Of a stretch of DNA of 64,000 nt, positions 27,157-35,905 are shown one piece after another. The notes below the pieces were generated by a model. It worked only from the letters and a program-made list of their open reading frames with translations, was not told where the DNA came from and did no database searches. This stretch comes from Gammaproteobacteria bacterium (GTDB taxonomy: Bacteria; Pseudomonadota; Gammaproteobacteria; Steroidobacterales; Woeseiaceae), in contig JAOUGX010000010.1 of NCBI GenBank assembly GCA_029865385.1, forward strand, positions 1 through 64,000, read 5' to 3'. Position numbers and translations under genes: made by a program. Within the stretch, counting starts at the first letter, position 1. Each line of letters starts with the position of its first letter.

Positions 27157-28959
27157 TTAGTCCGGCAAAGCAAACACCGTCATCACGCCGCCCAGCTGCG
27201 TGTATTTATCGAGTGATTTATAGGCACCAACCGCGCCAAGACCATCCGTATCACCTTCCAGTCCTGCCGCCATGCCGATGCCGGCCCAGCCACCGATGCC
27301 GGAAAGTACGCCGACGTATTGTTTACCCTTGAAACTCCAGGTATTTACGTTTCCGATGATTCCGGACGGTGTCTTGAACTTGTACAGCTCCTTGCCGGTC
27401 TTGGCGTCCACCGCTTTCAGATAGCCCTCGAGCGTGCCATAGAACACGACATCCCCGGCCGTTGCCAGCGCACCGCTCCATACCGAGAACTGCTCCGGCA
27501 GCGACCAGACGATCTTGCCCTCGGATGCATCCCAGGCAATGAAATTGCCCAGGTGATTGGTGCCGTCACCGGTAACCCGTCCCGCCGGGAACATGCTCAA
27601 CGTCGCTCCGACATAAGGCTGGCCGGCAACGTATTCCACCTCAAACGGCTCATAGTCCATGCACACGTGGTTCGTGGGCACGTAGAACAAACCGGTACGT
27701 GGTGAAAATGCCGCGGGCTGCTGATCCTTGCTGCCCAACGCAGCCGGACAGACGTTCTGCGTATTGGTGTCTTCGCCGTTCTGGTGCGTGCTGTATTTCG
27801 CAACCACCGCCGGGCGGCCCGTCTTCATATCGACGTGTGTCGCCCAATTCACGGCCGGATCGTACTTCTCGGCAACGAGCAATTCGCCTGTCACGCGGTC
27901 CAGCGTGTAACCGAAGCCGTTACGGTCGAAGTGCACGAGGACCTTCCGGTCTTTACCCTTGACCTTGATATCGGCAAGGATCATTTCGTTTATGCCGTCG
28001 TAGTCCCATTCATCGTGCGGCGTCATCTGGTAGACCCACTTGGCCATACCTGTATCCAGATCACGGGCGAATATGGTCATCGACCATCGATTGTCGCCGG
28101 GTCGCACCACCGGATTCCAGGTGCTCGGGTTGCCGGTGCCGTAATAGACCAAGTTGAGAGCCGGGTCGTAGGTGTACCAGCCCCAGGTCGTTCCGCCACC
28201 GATTTTCCACTGGTCGCCTTTCCAGGTGTTCGTACCCGAATTCGCGCCCACCGGTTTGCCGAGATGCGTGGTCTTCTTGGGGTCGATCAGGGTCATGGAG
28301 TCGGGCCCCGTGCTGAAGCCCTTCCAGGCCAGGCTGCCGTCCTTGGTATTGTAGGCTGCCAGGAAGCCATGGACGCCAAACTCGCCGCCGCTGATGCCGG
28401 TTATCACTTTGTCTTTGATAACCACCGGTGCATTGGTATTGGTGCTGCCCGATTTCGGATCACCGTTCTTGATCCGCCAGATCATCTTGCCGGTTTTGGC
28501 ATCGAGCGCCACGAGGTGCGTATCGGCCTGCTGCAGAAAGATTTTCCCGTCTGCATAAGCGAGTCCGCGATAAACCGTATCGCAGCACATCACCGGAATT
28601 GTATCGGGATCCTGTTTTGGCTCGTAACGCCAGATGATGCTCTGGTCATTCAGGTTGATCGCAAATACCTTGTTCGGAAAAGGCGTGTGTACGTACAACG
28701 TTTCACCAACCACCAATGGGCCGCCTTCGTGGCCGCGCAGCACACCCGTGGAAAATGTCCAGGCCACCTGCATCTTCCCGACATTTGAACTGTTGATCTG
28801 ACTCAGTTTGCTATACCGCGTACCTGCGTAATCGCCCCCCCATATCGCCCAATTATTCGGGTTATTCATCAATTGCATCAGTTCACTGTTTGCGCCGGAC
28901 GTGACCGGCACAATCAGCGCTAGTGAAACACTGATTATCGCTACTATTCGCTTAAACAT
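27157..28959 (-). CDS. xoxF: Lanthanide-dependent methanol dehydrogenase XoxF (XoxF5-like)
   Basis: 600-residue periplasmic PQQ enzyme oxidising methanol (to formaldehyde or formate). A signal peptide ends near SGANS. The disulphide pair Cys125-126 lies in PVMCCDTV. Metal ligands are Glu193 (GGEFG), Asn277 (GTGNPST) and Asp319, the catalytic base in HDEWDYDG; Asp321 is the lanthanide-specific residue that is Ala in Mxa[17 protein letters not shown] and repeated propeller Trp motifs resemble the XoxF5 clade. GGAGGTGGGGAA stands before the ATG, a very strong SD. No mxaF or mxaI is present in the window. Confidence 0.95.
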   Translation of the reverse strand: MFKRIVAIISVSLALIVPVTSGANSELMQLMNNPNNWAIWGGDYAGTRYSKLSQINSSNVGKMQVAWTFSTGVLRGHEGGPLVVGETLYVHTPFPNKVFAINLNDQSIIWRYEPKQDPDTIPVMCCDTVYRGLAYADGKIFLQQADTHLVALDAKTGKMIWRIKNGDPKSGSTNTNAPVVIKDKVITGISGGEFGVHGFLAAYNTKDGSLAWKGFSTGPDSMTLIDPKKTTHLGKPVGANSGTNTWKGDQWKIGGGTTWGWYTYDPALNLVYYGTGNPSTWNPVVRPGDNRWSMTIFARDLDTGMAKWVYQMTPHDEWDYDGINEMILADIKVKGKDRKVLVHFDRNGFGYTLDRVTGELLVAEKYDPAVNWATHVDMKTGRPAVVAKYSTHQNGEDTNTQNVCPAALGSKDQQPAAFSPRTGLFYVPTNHVCMDYEPFEVEYVAGQPYVGATLSMFPAGRVTGDGTNHLGNFIAWDASEGKIVWSLPEQFSVWSGALATAGDVVFYGTLEGYLKAVDAKTGKELYKFKTPSGIIGNVNTWSFKGKQYVGVLSGIGGWAGIGMAAGLEGDTDGLGAVGAYKSLDKYTQLGGVMTVFALPD

Positions 28960-29097
28960 TTCCCCACCTCCGATGATGGTCTGTCTACCTCGCCAGGGCA
29001 GCCAATGGTTTGCTGCAGAACAACGAAAGTAGAGCTTCTGCCCTTATATCTTAACGTAGGCAATTTCCCAGTATTTGTGTGGCCGCCGTCCAGGATT

Positions 29098-29463
29098 CTA
29101 GTTGGCGGATTTCGCTCCTAACCCCACGAAGCACGAATTTTCCGCGCCCTCGGTGATTTCAAATATCTTGTCGACCAAAAGACTCGCACGATCGGGATCC
29201 CGGAATACGCCGCCTCGCTCGCCGGGGGTAGATCGCAACTGACTAAAAACGTCGGCTTCGACATATTCGTCGTACGCGATCTTCTCTGCTATTTTGTCGA
29301 TGACGCACACGCACGAATAGAGGGTTTCATACGTTTGGCCGCCATGTGAATTCATGCATTTGAATACGTATTCCACCCGAGCCTGGGTAGGAAAATCATT
29401 CGCGCCGGCTGTCGAACAAATCAACAGGGAATAAAGAACAAACGCGAAAGCAAGGAACCTCAC
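29098..29463 (-). CDS. Small exported protein of the xoxF locus
   Basis: 121 residues from a GTG at 29463, chosen because GGGGGG-CGAG lies just upstream and a signal peptide (FLAFAFVLYSLLICSTAGAND) follows at once. The mature part has four Cys (VFKCMNSH, YSCVCVIDK, NSCFVG) and is predicted periplasmic. Similar small Cys proteins occur near quinoprotein genes, but I cannot name a family. It is divergent from moxR and upstream of xoxF, separated by a 138-base promoter region. Confidence 0.72.
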   Translation of the reverse strand: MRFLAFAFVLYSLLICSTAGANDFPTQARVEYVFKCMNSHGGQTYETLYSCVCVIDKIAEKIAYDEYVEADVFSQLRSTPGERGGVFRDPDRASLLVDKIFEITEGAENSCFVGLGAKSAN

Positions 29464-29628
29464 AATCTCGCCCCCCGTAACTGTGCAAAAGGAATCTACC
29501 TGGTGGATGCTATCAGAGCATTGGCGGAGTGTCAGCATGCGGCCAGCTACGATTAATGGGCCGCAACCGGAAAAATCAAAAAATTATTGGGAAATCAATC
29601 AACGATTAAAAGGTCTTCAAGGAATTTC

Positions 29629-30660
29629 ATGACTGTACATTTGAAATCTGAAAATCGGTTGGCGGACTGGAGCACGCAAGCACAGGGCATGGAGCGAGCG
29701 ATCAACCTCGTAATGGTCGGTCAGGAGACGGCTGTACGCCTTTTGTGCATCGCGACATTTGCACGCGGTCACGTCATTCTCGAGGGCAATGTCGGCGTAG
29801 GCAAGACCACACTTCTGCGCGCGGCCGCGCGAACGCTCGGTGGCGGCTATGAGCGAATCGAGGGTACCGTCGATCTCATGCCAAGTGACCTGATCTACCA
29901 TGCTTATGTCGATACGAATGGGAAACCACAAGTGGCGCCGGGCCCTTTGCTCAAACACGGTGAATCACTTGCGGTGTTTTTTTTCAACGAAGTGAATCGA
30001 GCCCGGCCACAAATGCATTCGCTGATGCTGCGAGTGATGGCGGAACGCTCAGTTTCGGCATTTAATCGTGAATACCGCTTCCCACATCTGCAGGTATTCG
30101 CCGACCGCAATCGAGTTGAGCGAGAGGAGACATTTGAAATTCCGGCTGCTGCCAGAGACCGGTTTCTAATGGAAATCGAAGTGGAAGCACCGCAGGATCG
30201 GGAACAGTTGTACGAGCTGATGGTCGATACGCGTTTTCACGACGCCGACAAACTGCTGGACCAGGTACCTGCCGGAACAGTCGATTACCGCGAACTGAAC
30301 GCGATTGCGAGGACCGTTCAAGATGGCGTTCAAACCAGCAAAGCCATACTGGACTATGCATTCGACCTTTGCCGCGCGACGTCGGACCCGGCTGCTTTCG
30401 GTATCGCCGTTCCGGATACGGACATGACCCGGCTGATACAGGCAGGCGTGAGTCCGAGGGGAATGAGCTTCCTGTTACGGGCTGCGCGCGTCGCGGCGTG
30501 GCTGAACGGGCGCGACAGCGTGATGCCAGAGGATCTTCATGAAGTGTTTCTTGCGACGGTAGCACATCGAATTTTCTTCAGGCCAGCCTATGAATTGCGC
30601 CGGACGGAAATGGCGAAGGACCTGATCGACAGGATCATGCGATCGGTTGCCGCACCCTAG
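29629..30660 (+). CDS. mxaR: MoxR-family AAA+ ATPase, MxaR-like
   Basis: 343 residues from the ATG at 29629 (AAGGAA upstream). AAA+ chaperone-type ATPase that with VWA proteins matures quinoprotein dehydrogenases. Walker A is GNVGVGKT at 53-60. The Walker B region reads VFFFNE at 116-121, with Asn where most MoxR proteins have Asp (LADE); sensor 1 is FADRNRVE rather than ATQNP. These may be traits of the MxaR branch. It is the first gene of a six-gene operon with overlaps or short gaps (mxaR-S-A-C-K-L). Confidence 0.9.
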   Translation: MTVHLKSENRLADWSTQAQGMERAINLVMVGQETAVRLLCIATFARGHVILEGNVGVGKTTLLRAAARTLGGGYERIEGTVDLMPSDLIYHAYVDTNGKPQVAPGPLLKHGESLAVFFFNEVNRARPQMHSLMLRVMAERSVSAFNREYRFPHLQVFADRNRVEREETFEIPAAARDRFLMEIEVEAPQDREQLYELMVDTRFHDADKLLDQVPAGTVDYRELNAIARTVQDGVQTSKAILDYAFDLCRATSDPAAFGIAVPDTDMTRLIQAGVSPRGMSFLLRAARVAAWLNGRDSVMPEDLHEVFLATVAHRIFFRPAYELRRTEMAKDLIDRIMRSVAAP

Positions 30661-30670
30661 GAATCGGCCG

Positions 30671-31513
30671 ATGCACGACGCTGCAGAGATTCGATATCGC
30701 GTCCCCTGGCGGGCAAGGTCATGCTACCCCGGTAGCCATCCCAGCATGCAGCAGGGCAGCGGATACGAGGTGCACAAGAGCGTGCCCTTCCATGTTTCGG
30801 GCGATCCCAGGCGCCTTGACTTGCGCGCCACGCTGCGCGATCCGTTGGGGCAGGTGCAGGTCCGGATTTATAAGCAGCGCAGCAGCGTTCCGGTGACCGT
30901 GCTCGCCGATGTGTCCGGATCCATGAGCTTTGTAGGATGCGCCAGCAAACTCAAGCTGCTGAGTGACTTTGCCTGCGCGCTGGCGTACTCCGCCTTCCGC
31001 GTTGGCGATCCGTTCGCATTTACGGCATGCGATAGCGTTGTCCGGGATGAAATCTCGCTGCCGCTTGCACGGGCAGCCGGTGCCGGGCCATTGATCGCGC
31101 AACGCCTGCGACACTGCACACCTTCCGGGTCCGACGCACGCGGTCTGCTTGCCGGCGCAGAAAGAATTTCCGGCGCACGGGCGCTGGTGTTCCTCCTGTC
31201 CGATTTTTACCTGCCGCTCGAATTGTTGCGCGGTGTATTGGGCCGCCTGGCTCAACATGCCGTTGTTCCCGTAGTCCTGGTCGACACGGCGGAAGGCCGT
31301 TTACCCGGCATCGGCCTGACGCACCTTCTCGATCCGGAAACCGGGGCAAGTCGGACAGTCGTGCTTCGGCCATCGCTGGCGAAACGCCTGGAAGCGAATT
31401 TGCACAAACACCACGACGAGCTTGTCAAATGCCTTGCGACGTTCGATCTGAGGCCACTCTACGTTGTTGACAAATTCGATACCGGGGACGTCAATCGATA
31501 CTTCAATGAATAG
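30671..31513 (+). CDS. mxaS: MxaS-like DUF58 protein
   Basis: 280 residues from MHDAAEIRYR (30671), ten bases after mxaR; the frame is open a few codons further upstream. DUF58/VWA-like protein with a MIDAS-type motif DVSGSM near residue 90 and the conserved region LRDPLGQVQVR. Genetic work in Methylorubrum places MxaS in metal insertion into methanol dehydrogenase, which is the expected role here. No transmembrane segment is seen, so it probably acts with MxaR in the cytoplasm. Confidence 0.88.
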   Translation: MHDAAEIRYRVPWRARSCYPGSHPSMQQGSGYEVHKSVPFHVSGDPRRLDLRATLRDPLGQVQVRIYKQRSSVPVTVLADVSGSMSFVGCASKLKLLSDFACALAYSAFRVGDPFAFTACDSVVRDEISLPLARAAGAGPLIAQRLRHCTPSGSDARGLLAGAERISGARALVFLLSDFYLPLELLRGVLGRLAQHAVVPVVLVDTAEGRLPGIGLTHLLDPETGASRTVVLRPSLAKRLEANLHKHHDELVKCLATFDLRPLYVVDKFDTGDVNRYFNE

Positions 31514-32441
31514 TTGCACGATGTCACGTTCATGCGCGGGCAGGTTGTGTCTCTGGACCGTGCTCATCGCGTGTTTTGTGCTGCCTGTGGTTTACGCCCA
31601 GGCGATAGTCGATTTTCGAATCGCCACTCCCAGGAATTTCGGCTATACGATCGGAGACAGGATCACGCACGAGATGCATCTGGTCCTTGCGGCGAATCAT
31701 TCGCTCGACTCCGCCGCACTGGCAAAGACCGGGCGTATCAATCGATGGCTCGAAATCGCCGGCACGAACGTCGAAATCCGAAACCGGGAAAATCAGGTCC
31801 GCTATCACATTTCGATCGACTACCTGATCGTCAATGCGCCACGGGAACCGGCCTCCATTACGATCCCGCAGCATGAATTCACGATCCTCGGCGACACCAG
31901 CAGCTCTTCGGTTTTCTTGCCGGAATGGACGTTCGGCATGGGACCGATCGCGTCTTCCGGCGCAGAGGACGTACTGATTTTACAACCCGATCGTCGGCCC
32001 CGGTCGATACCTGTTATCGGCCGGCAGCTCCGATTGCGGACACTGTCCCTGATTCTCGGGGGCTTGTTGATTTACCTGGCGTATCTCCGGTGGGTATTGC
32101 CGCGCATCAGGCGCGAGCGGTTCCCGTTTTCCGTTGCCCTGCGCAAATTGCGTCATCTGCAGCGATCGGAATGCACTCCGGCAACTTACCGGCGCGGCGT
32201 TCAGGCATTGCACGCCGCTGTGAACGCTGCCGCCGGCCAGGTAATCTTCTCCGTCAATCTTTGCGCATTGTTTGCCGCACATCCGGAATTCCGATCGCTG
32301 GAATCCGACCTATCGCAGTTTTACAGCCGATCGCGCGATGTCTTTTTCAACAATGCGGCGGTTGCACAACCGGAATCCTCGTTACAGGAACTGATCGATC
32401 TCTGCAGCCGTTGCCGCACGCTTGAGCGATCCTACGCGTGA
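31506..32441 (+). CDS. mxaA: MxaA-like membrane protein
   Basis: 311 residues; the ATG at 31506 overlaps the mxaS stop, and the ATG at 31521 is an alternative start. A signal segment (LCLWTVLIACFVLPVVYAQA) is followed by a periplasmic beta-rich domain, then one transmembrane helix (LRTLSLILGGLLIYLAYLRW) and a cytoplasmic C-terminal part. This is the MxaA layout. MxaA is required for metal insertion into calcium-dependent methanol dehydrogenase in model methylotrophs. Position between mxaS and mxaC supports the call more than sequence alone. Confidence 0.82.
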   Translation: MNSCTMSRSCAGRLCLWTVLIACFVLPVVYAQAIVDFRIATPRNFGYTIGDRITHEMHLVLAANHSLDSAALAKTGRINRWLEIAGTNVEIRNRENQVRYHISIDYLIVNAPREPASITIPQHEFTILGDTSSSSVFLPEWTFGMGPIASSGAEDVLILQPDRRPRSIPVIGRQLRLRTLSLILGGLLIYLAYLRWVLPRIRRERFPFSVALRKLRHLQRSECTPATYRRGVQALHAAVNAAAGQVIFSVNLCALFAAHPEFRSLESDLSQFYSRSRDVFFNNAAVAQPESSLQELIDLCSRCRTLERSYA

Positions 32442-33433
32442 ATATATCGGTTCAATATCCTTGGGTACTCCTGCTTCTGGTGTCCGGCATCGTGCCGTTG
32501 ATCACCCGTGAAACGGCACCGGTTCGTTATTCGACGTTCACCGTGCTCCCGCCCGACACGATATCGAATGCAGCCGCCATCGCTCTGCGGCTGGCTCGAA
32601 GCGCGTCGCTGGTACTCCTGATTATCGGATTGAGCGGGCCGTACCTCCCCGAGAAAGAAGTCGAGCGAATTGGCGAGGGAGCGCAGATCATATTGCTGCT
32701 CGATCGCAGCCGAAGCATGGACCAGCCTTTCGGCGGCCAGCCGTTCAAGAACCCGCTGCTTCCTGCCGGTGGGGAAACGAAAGGCACCGTTTCCCGGAGA
32801 CTGTTGTCGGAATTCGTCGCCGACCGGCGAAATGACAAGTATGGAATGCTCGTCTTCAGCACCGAACCGATTCAGGTGCTGCCCCTGACGGACAAGACGG
32901 AAATCATCCAGGCCGCGATCGAAGCAGGCAACATCGGGCGCGGGCTATCCGAAACCAATGTCGGGCCCGGCATCATCGACGCCATCCGGTTTTTTGAAGA
33001 TAAATCGTACACCGGATCCCGGGTCATCTTGCTGGTGTCCGACGGCGGTGCCAGGCTGGACGTCGCGACCCGCATACAGATAGCCGACTTGCTGAAGCGT
33101 TTTCGCATTGCCCTGTACTGGATTTACATCCGATCGAGAAACAGTCCGGGCATTGTTGCGTCCCGTACCGAGGAGAAACGTGATGACATCGCTCCTGCAC
33201 GCGTTCTGCATGAATTTTTCGAGACGCTTGAAACCCCATACCGCGCATTCGATGCGGAAGATCCGAGCGCACTGGCGGCGGCCATCGCCGAAGTGAACGA
33301 GCTGCAAAGCCTGCCGATCCAGTATATCGACATCATTCAACGCAAGAATATCGCAATCTGGTTCTACGCTGCAGCAATGGCACTTGTGTCCGTCTTGTTG
33401 ATCGCGGACCGCACGGAGATCAGAAGATGGTGA
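32438..33433 (+). CDS. mxaC: MxaC-like VWA membrane protein
   Basis: 331 residues from a GTG overlapping the mxaA stop by four bases (GTGA). One N-terminal helix (YPWVLLLLVSGIVPLI), a second near 50-70, a VWA domain with MIDAS LLLDRSRSMD near 86-95 and the later VSDGGA, and a C-terminal helix (IWFYAAAMALVSVLLIAD). This is the Bat-like layout of MxaC, whose homologues are needed for methanol dehydrogenase maturation. Confidence 0.88.
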   Translation: MNISVQYPWVLLLLVSGIVPLITRETAPVRYSTFTVLPPDTISNAAAIALRLARSASLVLLIIGLSGPYLPEKEVERIGEGAQIILLLDRSRSMDQPFGGQPFKNPLLPAGGETKGTVSRRLLSEFVADRRNDKYGMLVFSTEPIQVLPLTDKTEIIQAAIEAGNIGRGLSETNVGPGIIDAIRFFEDKSYTGSRVILLVSDGGARLDVATRIQIADLLKRFRIALYWIYIRSRNSPGIVASRTEEKRDDIAPARVLHEFFETLETPYRAFDAEDPSALAAAIAEVNELQSLPIQYIDIIQRKNIAIWFYAAAMALVSVLLIADRTEIRRW

Positions 33434-33969
33434 TTCAGCGCTCGAAAGTGCCGATTACCGTGCTGGTATTCGGGCTGATACTGGCCATCGGTAACGACGG
33501 CATTCGCCTTGCATCAGATCGCGCCTTCAACGCTGCCCTGGCAAAGGACGAAGTAGGCCGGACGGATGAGCCGAGCGGCGTATACCGTCAGTTCGCCCGG
33601 GCGTTTTCGCTGCAGCAGCAGCCCGACTTCAAGGCTGCGGTAGCAGCATATGCGATCATAGATGCAGAGCCGCACAGCCGAATGCACCTCGACATCAAGT
33701 ACAACCTGGCAAACCTCTATTTTCGAGAAGCGATGCGATTGCGAGACGAGAAGTCTGACGACCTCGCAATGCCATTGCTCGAACTGGCAAAACAAAACTA
33801 CGTCGACGTTCTGCGCGTTGACAGCGATCATTGGGACGCAAAGTACAACCTCGAGCTGGCGCTGATTCTGTCTCCGGAGCTGGACCCGGCCGATCCGATG
33901 GAAGAAAGAAATCCGGAACACAGCCCTCGAGCACTGACGGTCATGCCCTCACGTGAGCCGTTGCCGTGA
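33427..33969 (+). CDS. mxaK: MxaK-like TPR membrane protein
   Basis: 180 residues starting inside the end of mxaC (7-base overlap). One N-terminal helix (VPITVLVFGLILAIG) and a periplasmic TPR-like helical part, with repeats around FKAAVAAYAIIDAEPHSRMHLDIKYNLANLYF and HWDAKYNLELAL. MxaK is a poorly known member of the methanol dehydrogenase maturation operon; the gene position and TPR style support the name. Confidence 0.83.
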   Translation: MVIQRSKVPITVLVFGLILAIGNDGIRLASDRAFNAALAKDEVGRTDEPSGVYRQFARAFSLQQQPDFKAAVAAYAIIDAEPHSRMHLDIKYNLANLYFREAMRLRDEKSDDLAMPLLELAKQNYVDVLRVDSDHWDAKYNLELALILSPELDPADPMEERNPEHSPRALTVMPSREPLP

Positions 33970-34976
33970 CGACATCCCCTGATCCGGTGAAACACGCATC
34001 CCGGCCGACCTGGCCGTGGCTGACAGTGGCATTGCTTTTTCTCGGCATCGCTATCACCGATCCTGTGCTTCGCCTGAAGCCGCCGACGTTTCGTTATTTG
34101 TTTGCAATCGACATCACTCAAAGCATGAACGTCAGCGACATGCATCTGGCCGGCATCGAAGTCTCGCGACTCGAATATGCAAAGTCCATGGTCGAAACGG
34201 CGACAAGAAGCCTGCCCTGCGGATCCGAAGCCGGGTTGGCGATTTTCGCGGCACATCGCACCCTGGTGTTGTTCAGTCCGGTCGAGGTCTGTGCGAACTT
34301 TCAGGCGTTGTCGGAAATGCTGAAGAAAATCAACTGGCGGATGGCATGGACGGCCCGCAGCGAGGTATCCAAGGGACTTTACTCTGCGATAGAAGCCGCG
34401 GGCCAGATCATGAATGACACACGGCTCGTATTCCTTACCGACGGACACGAGGCCCCGCCACTCAACAGGGACATACTGCCTCCATTCAGCACTGGCGCTG
34501 ATATTGCCGGTTTCATAGTCGGCGTCGGTGGAACGACGCCAAGCAGGATTCCGCATCTCGACGAGCAAGGCAATGTCGTCGGCTACTGGAGTCACAGTGA
34601 AGTACTTCAGGTTGACGTACACAGCCTCGGCCGCCCGACCTCCGGAAACGGCGAGGCGATGGTCGGCGTCAACATGGCCGACGTGGCGCGCCGGATCATG
34701 CTGGGCCAGGAGCATCTCTCATCGCTGCGCGAACCTCACCTGCGGGAACTTGCTGCACGGACGGGGCTGGATTACGTCCGCCTCGATTCGGCGTCGACTT
34801 TCGTGGAGAAGCTGCACAAGGAGACCTATGCACGGCGAATCCCCGTGGAAACTGCGACGGGATGGCTGCCGGCATCCCTGGCGTTTGCCTGCCTGGTGCA
34901 TTGCCTCATTGCGATACCCTGGTTCCATCGAATCCGGCGGAACCGACACAGCCTGCGGTCGCCGGAGCCGATCTAG
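33966..34976 (+). CDS. mxaL: MxaL-like VWA membrane protein
   Basis: 336 residues from a GTG that overlaps the mxaK stop (GTGA). N-terminal helix (WPWLTVALLFLGIAITDPVL), VWA domain with MIDAS FAIDITQSMN near 47-56 and LVFLTDGHE, and a C-terminal helix (LPASLAFACLVHCLIAIPWF). It is the last gene of the mxaRSACKL run and is convergent with the SoxYZ-like gene. MxaL homologues act in metal insertion; the metal here would presumably be a lanthanide, since both dehydrogenases in the window have the DxD signature. Confidence 0.88.
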   Translation: MTTSPDPVKHASRPTWPWLTVALLFLGIAITDPVLRLKPPTFRYLFAIDITQSMNVSDMHLAGIEVSRLEYAKSMVETATRSLPCGSEAGLAIFAAHRTLVLFSPVEVCANFQALSEMLKKINWRMAWTARSEVSKGLYSAIEAAGQIMNDTRLVFLTDGHEAPPLNRDILPPFSTGADIAGFIVGVGGTTPSRIPHLDEQGNVVGYWSHSEVLQVDVHSLGRPTSGNGEAMVGVNMADVARRIMLGQEHLSSLREPHLRELAARTGLDYVRLDSASTFVEKLHKETYARRIPVETATGWLPASLAFACLVHCLIAIPWFHRIRRNRHSLRSPEPI

Positions 34977-35043
34977 CACGGCGCCGGTCCCGGCCGGACC
35001 TGGCGTTCGAACTCCGCCGCCGGAAGCCGCAGGAATTTCGCGG

Positions 35044-35904
35044 CTAGTTTGCGACCAGTTCCTTATCGCCCTCCGTGTGCACCTGCAGAGTCTGGCTGAA
35101 AAACTGGTTTTTCGTATCGGATACTTCTGCCGTCAGTTCGCCCGCCCGGTCGGGCACGAAAAAGAATTTGAAACTGGGATTTTCGCTGATTGCGAACGAT
35201 GTGTCGGCAGAAAAAACCTCTTCATCGTCGAAACTGACCTTGATTTGCCGAACGAAGTGCGCAGGCGCGTATAACTGCGTCAACTGGTCCATCTGCAAGC
35301 CGCTCAGGTTCGGGTGAGAAATCATCAGTTGCACGGAATTTGGATGTGCCGTGCGCGCGACATCCCCCGTTTTCAGTTTGATTCTGCCAAGTCGTGCCAT
35401 TGCAGCATCGAGATCGGACGCGGCCGGTGCAGAACAGCCACCGCTTGCCTTGATAAATCGCCGGCTCATGAACAATTCGCCGTTATTGGTTTCCGCGATC
35501 GCGCGGACCGGGCTGTAGGCATTGACGCGCACACGGAACGCAAGATCCGCTCGCCCGCTTGCCTGCGTGAAACGAAACGTTGCCGCCAGCGGACCGGGAT
35601 TCTTGTCGATCAGCAGGTAAATGGTCTTGATGTACCTCTCGTCCGTTTGCGGAACTTGCGCGGTGATCGAAACCGGTACGATGGCCGCGTCTTCTGCACG
35701 CGCCGGCACATCGAGCACGATGAGCTCATCAGACTCGGTAATGGCGCGATCGCCGAACAGGGCCTGGCGCAGCCCCCCGGTCCACACCATGTCCTCCTCG
35801 ACGGTCGTCGCGCCACCCACCGTCGGAATCAGGAATGCCAACATAACCATGGCGCGGCGGACCTGGCTCGAGAACGAAACGAATCCGGCAGGGTGTGTCG
35901 TCAT
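35044..35904 (-). CDS. Quinoprotein-dehydrogenase-associated SoxYZ-like carrier
   Basis: 286 residues from the ATG at 35904, preceded by GGGAGGA at ideal distance. A signal segment (AMVMLAFLIPTVGGATT) is followed by a SoxY-like domain ending in KASGGCSAP (Cys157, the likely carrier Cys) and a SoxZ-like domain (KTGDVARTAHPNSVQLMISHPNLSG). SoxYZ-fusion proteins of this type co-occur with PQQ dehydrogenases rather than sulphur oxidation genes. It starts two bases before the end of the metallohydrolase gene's stop region, so the pair is coupled. The carried group is unknown. Confidence 0.88.
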   Translation of the reverse strand: MTTHPAGFVSFSSQVRRAMVMLAFLIPTVGGATTVEEDMVWTGGLRQALFGDRAITESDELIVLDVPARAEDAAIVPVSITAQVPQTDERYIKTIYLLIDKNPGPLAATFRFTQASGRADLAFRVRVNAYSPVRAIAETNNGELFMSRRFIKASGGCSAPAASDLDAAMARLGRIKLKTGDVARTAHPNSVQLMISHPNLSGLQMDQLTQLYAPAHFVRQIKVSFDDEEVFSADTSFAISENPSFKFFFVPDRAGELTAEVSDTKNQFFSQTLQVHTEGDKELVAN

Positions 35905-35905
35905 G

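Noticed and set aside
27157-28959. Calcium-type MxaF
   Set aside because: Asp321 two residues after the catalytic Asp, XoxF-like sequence, and no mxaI.
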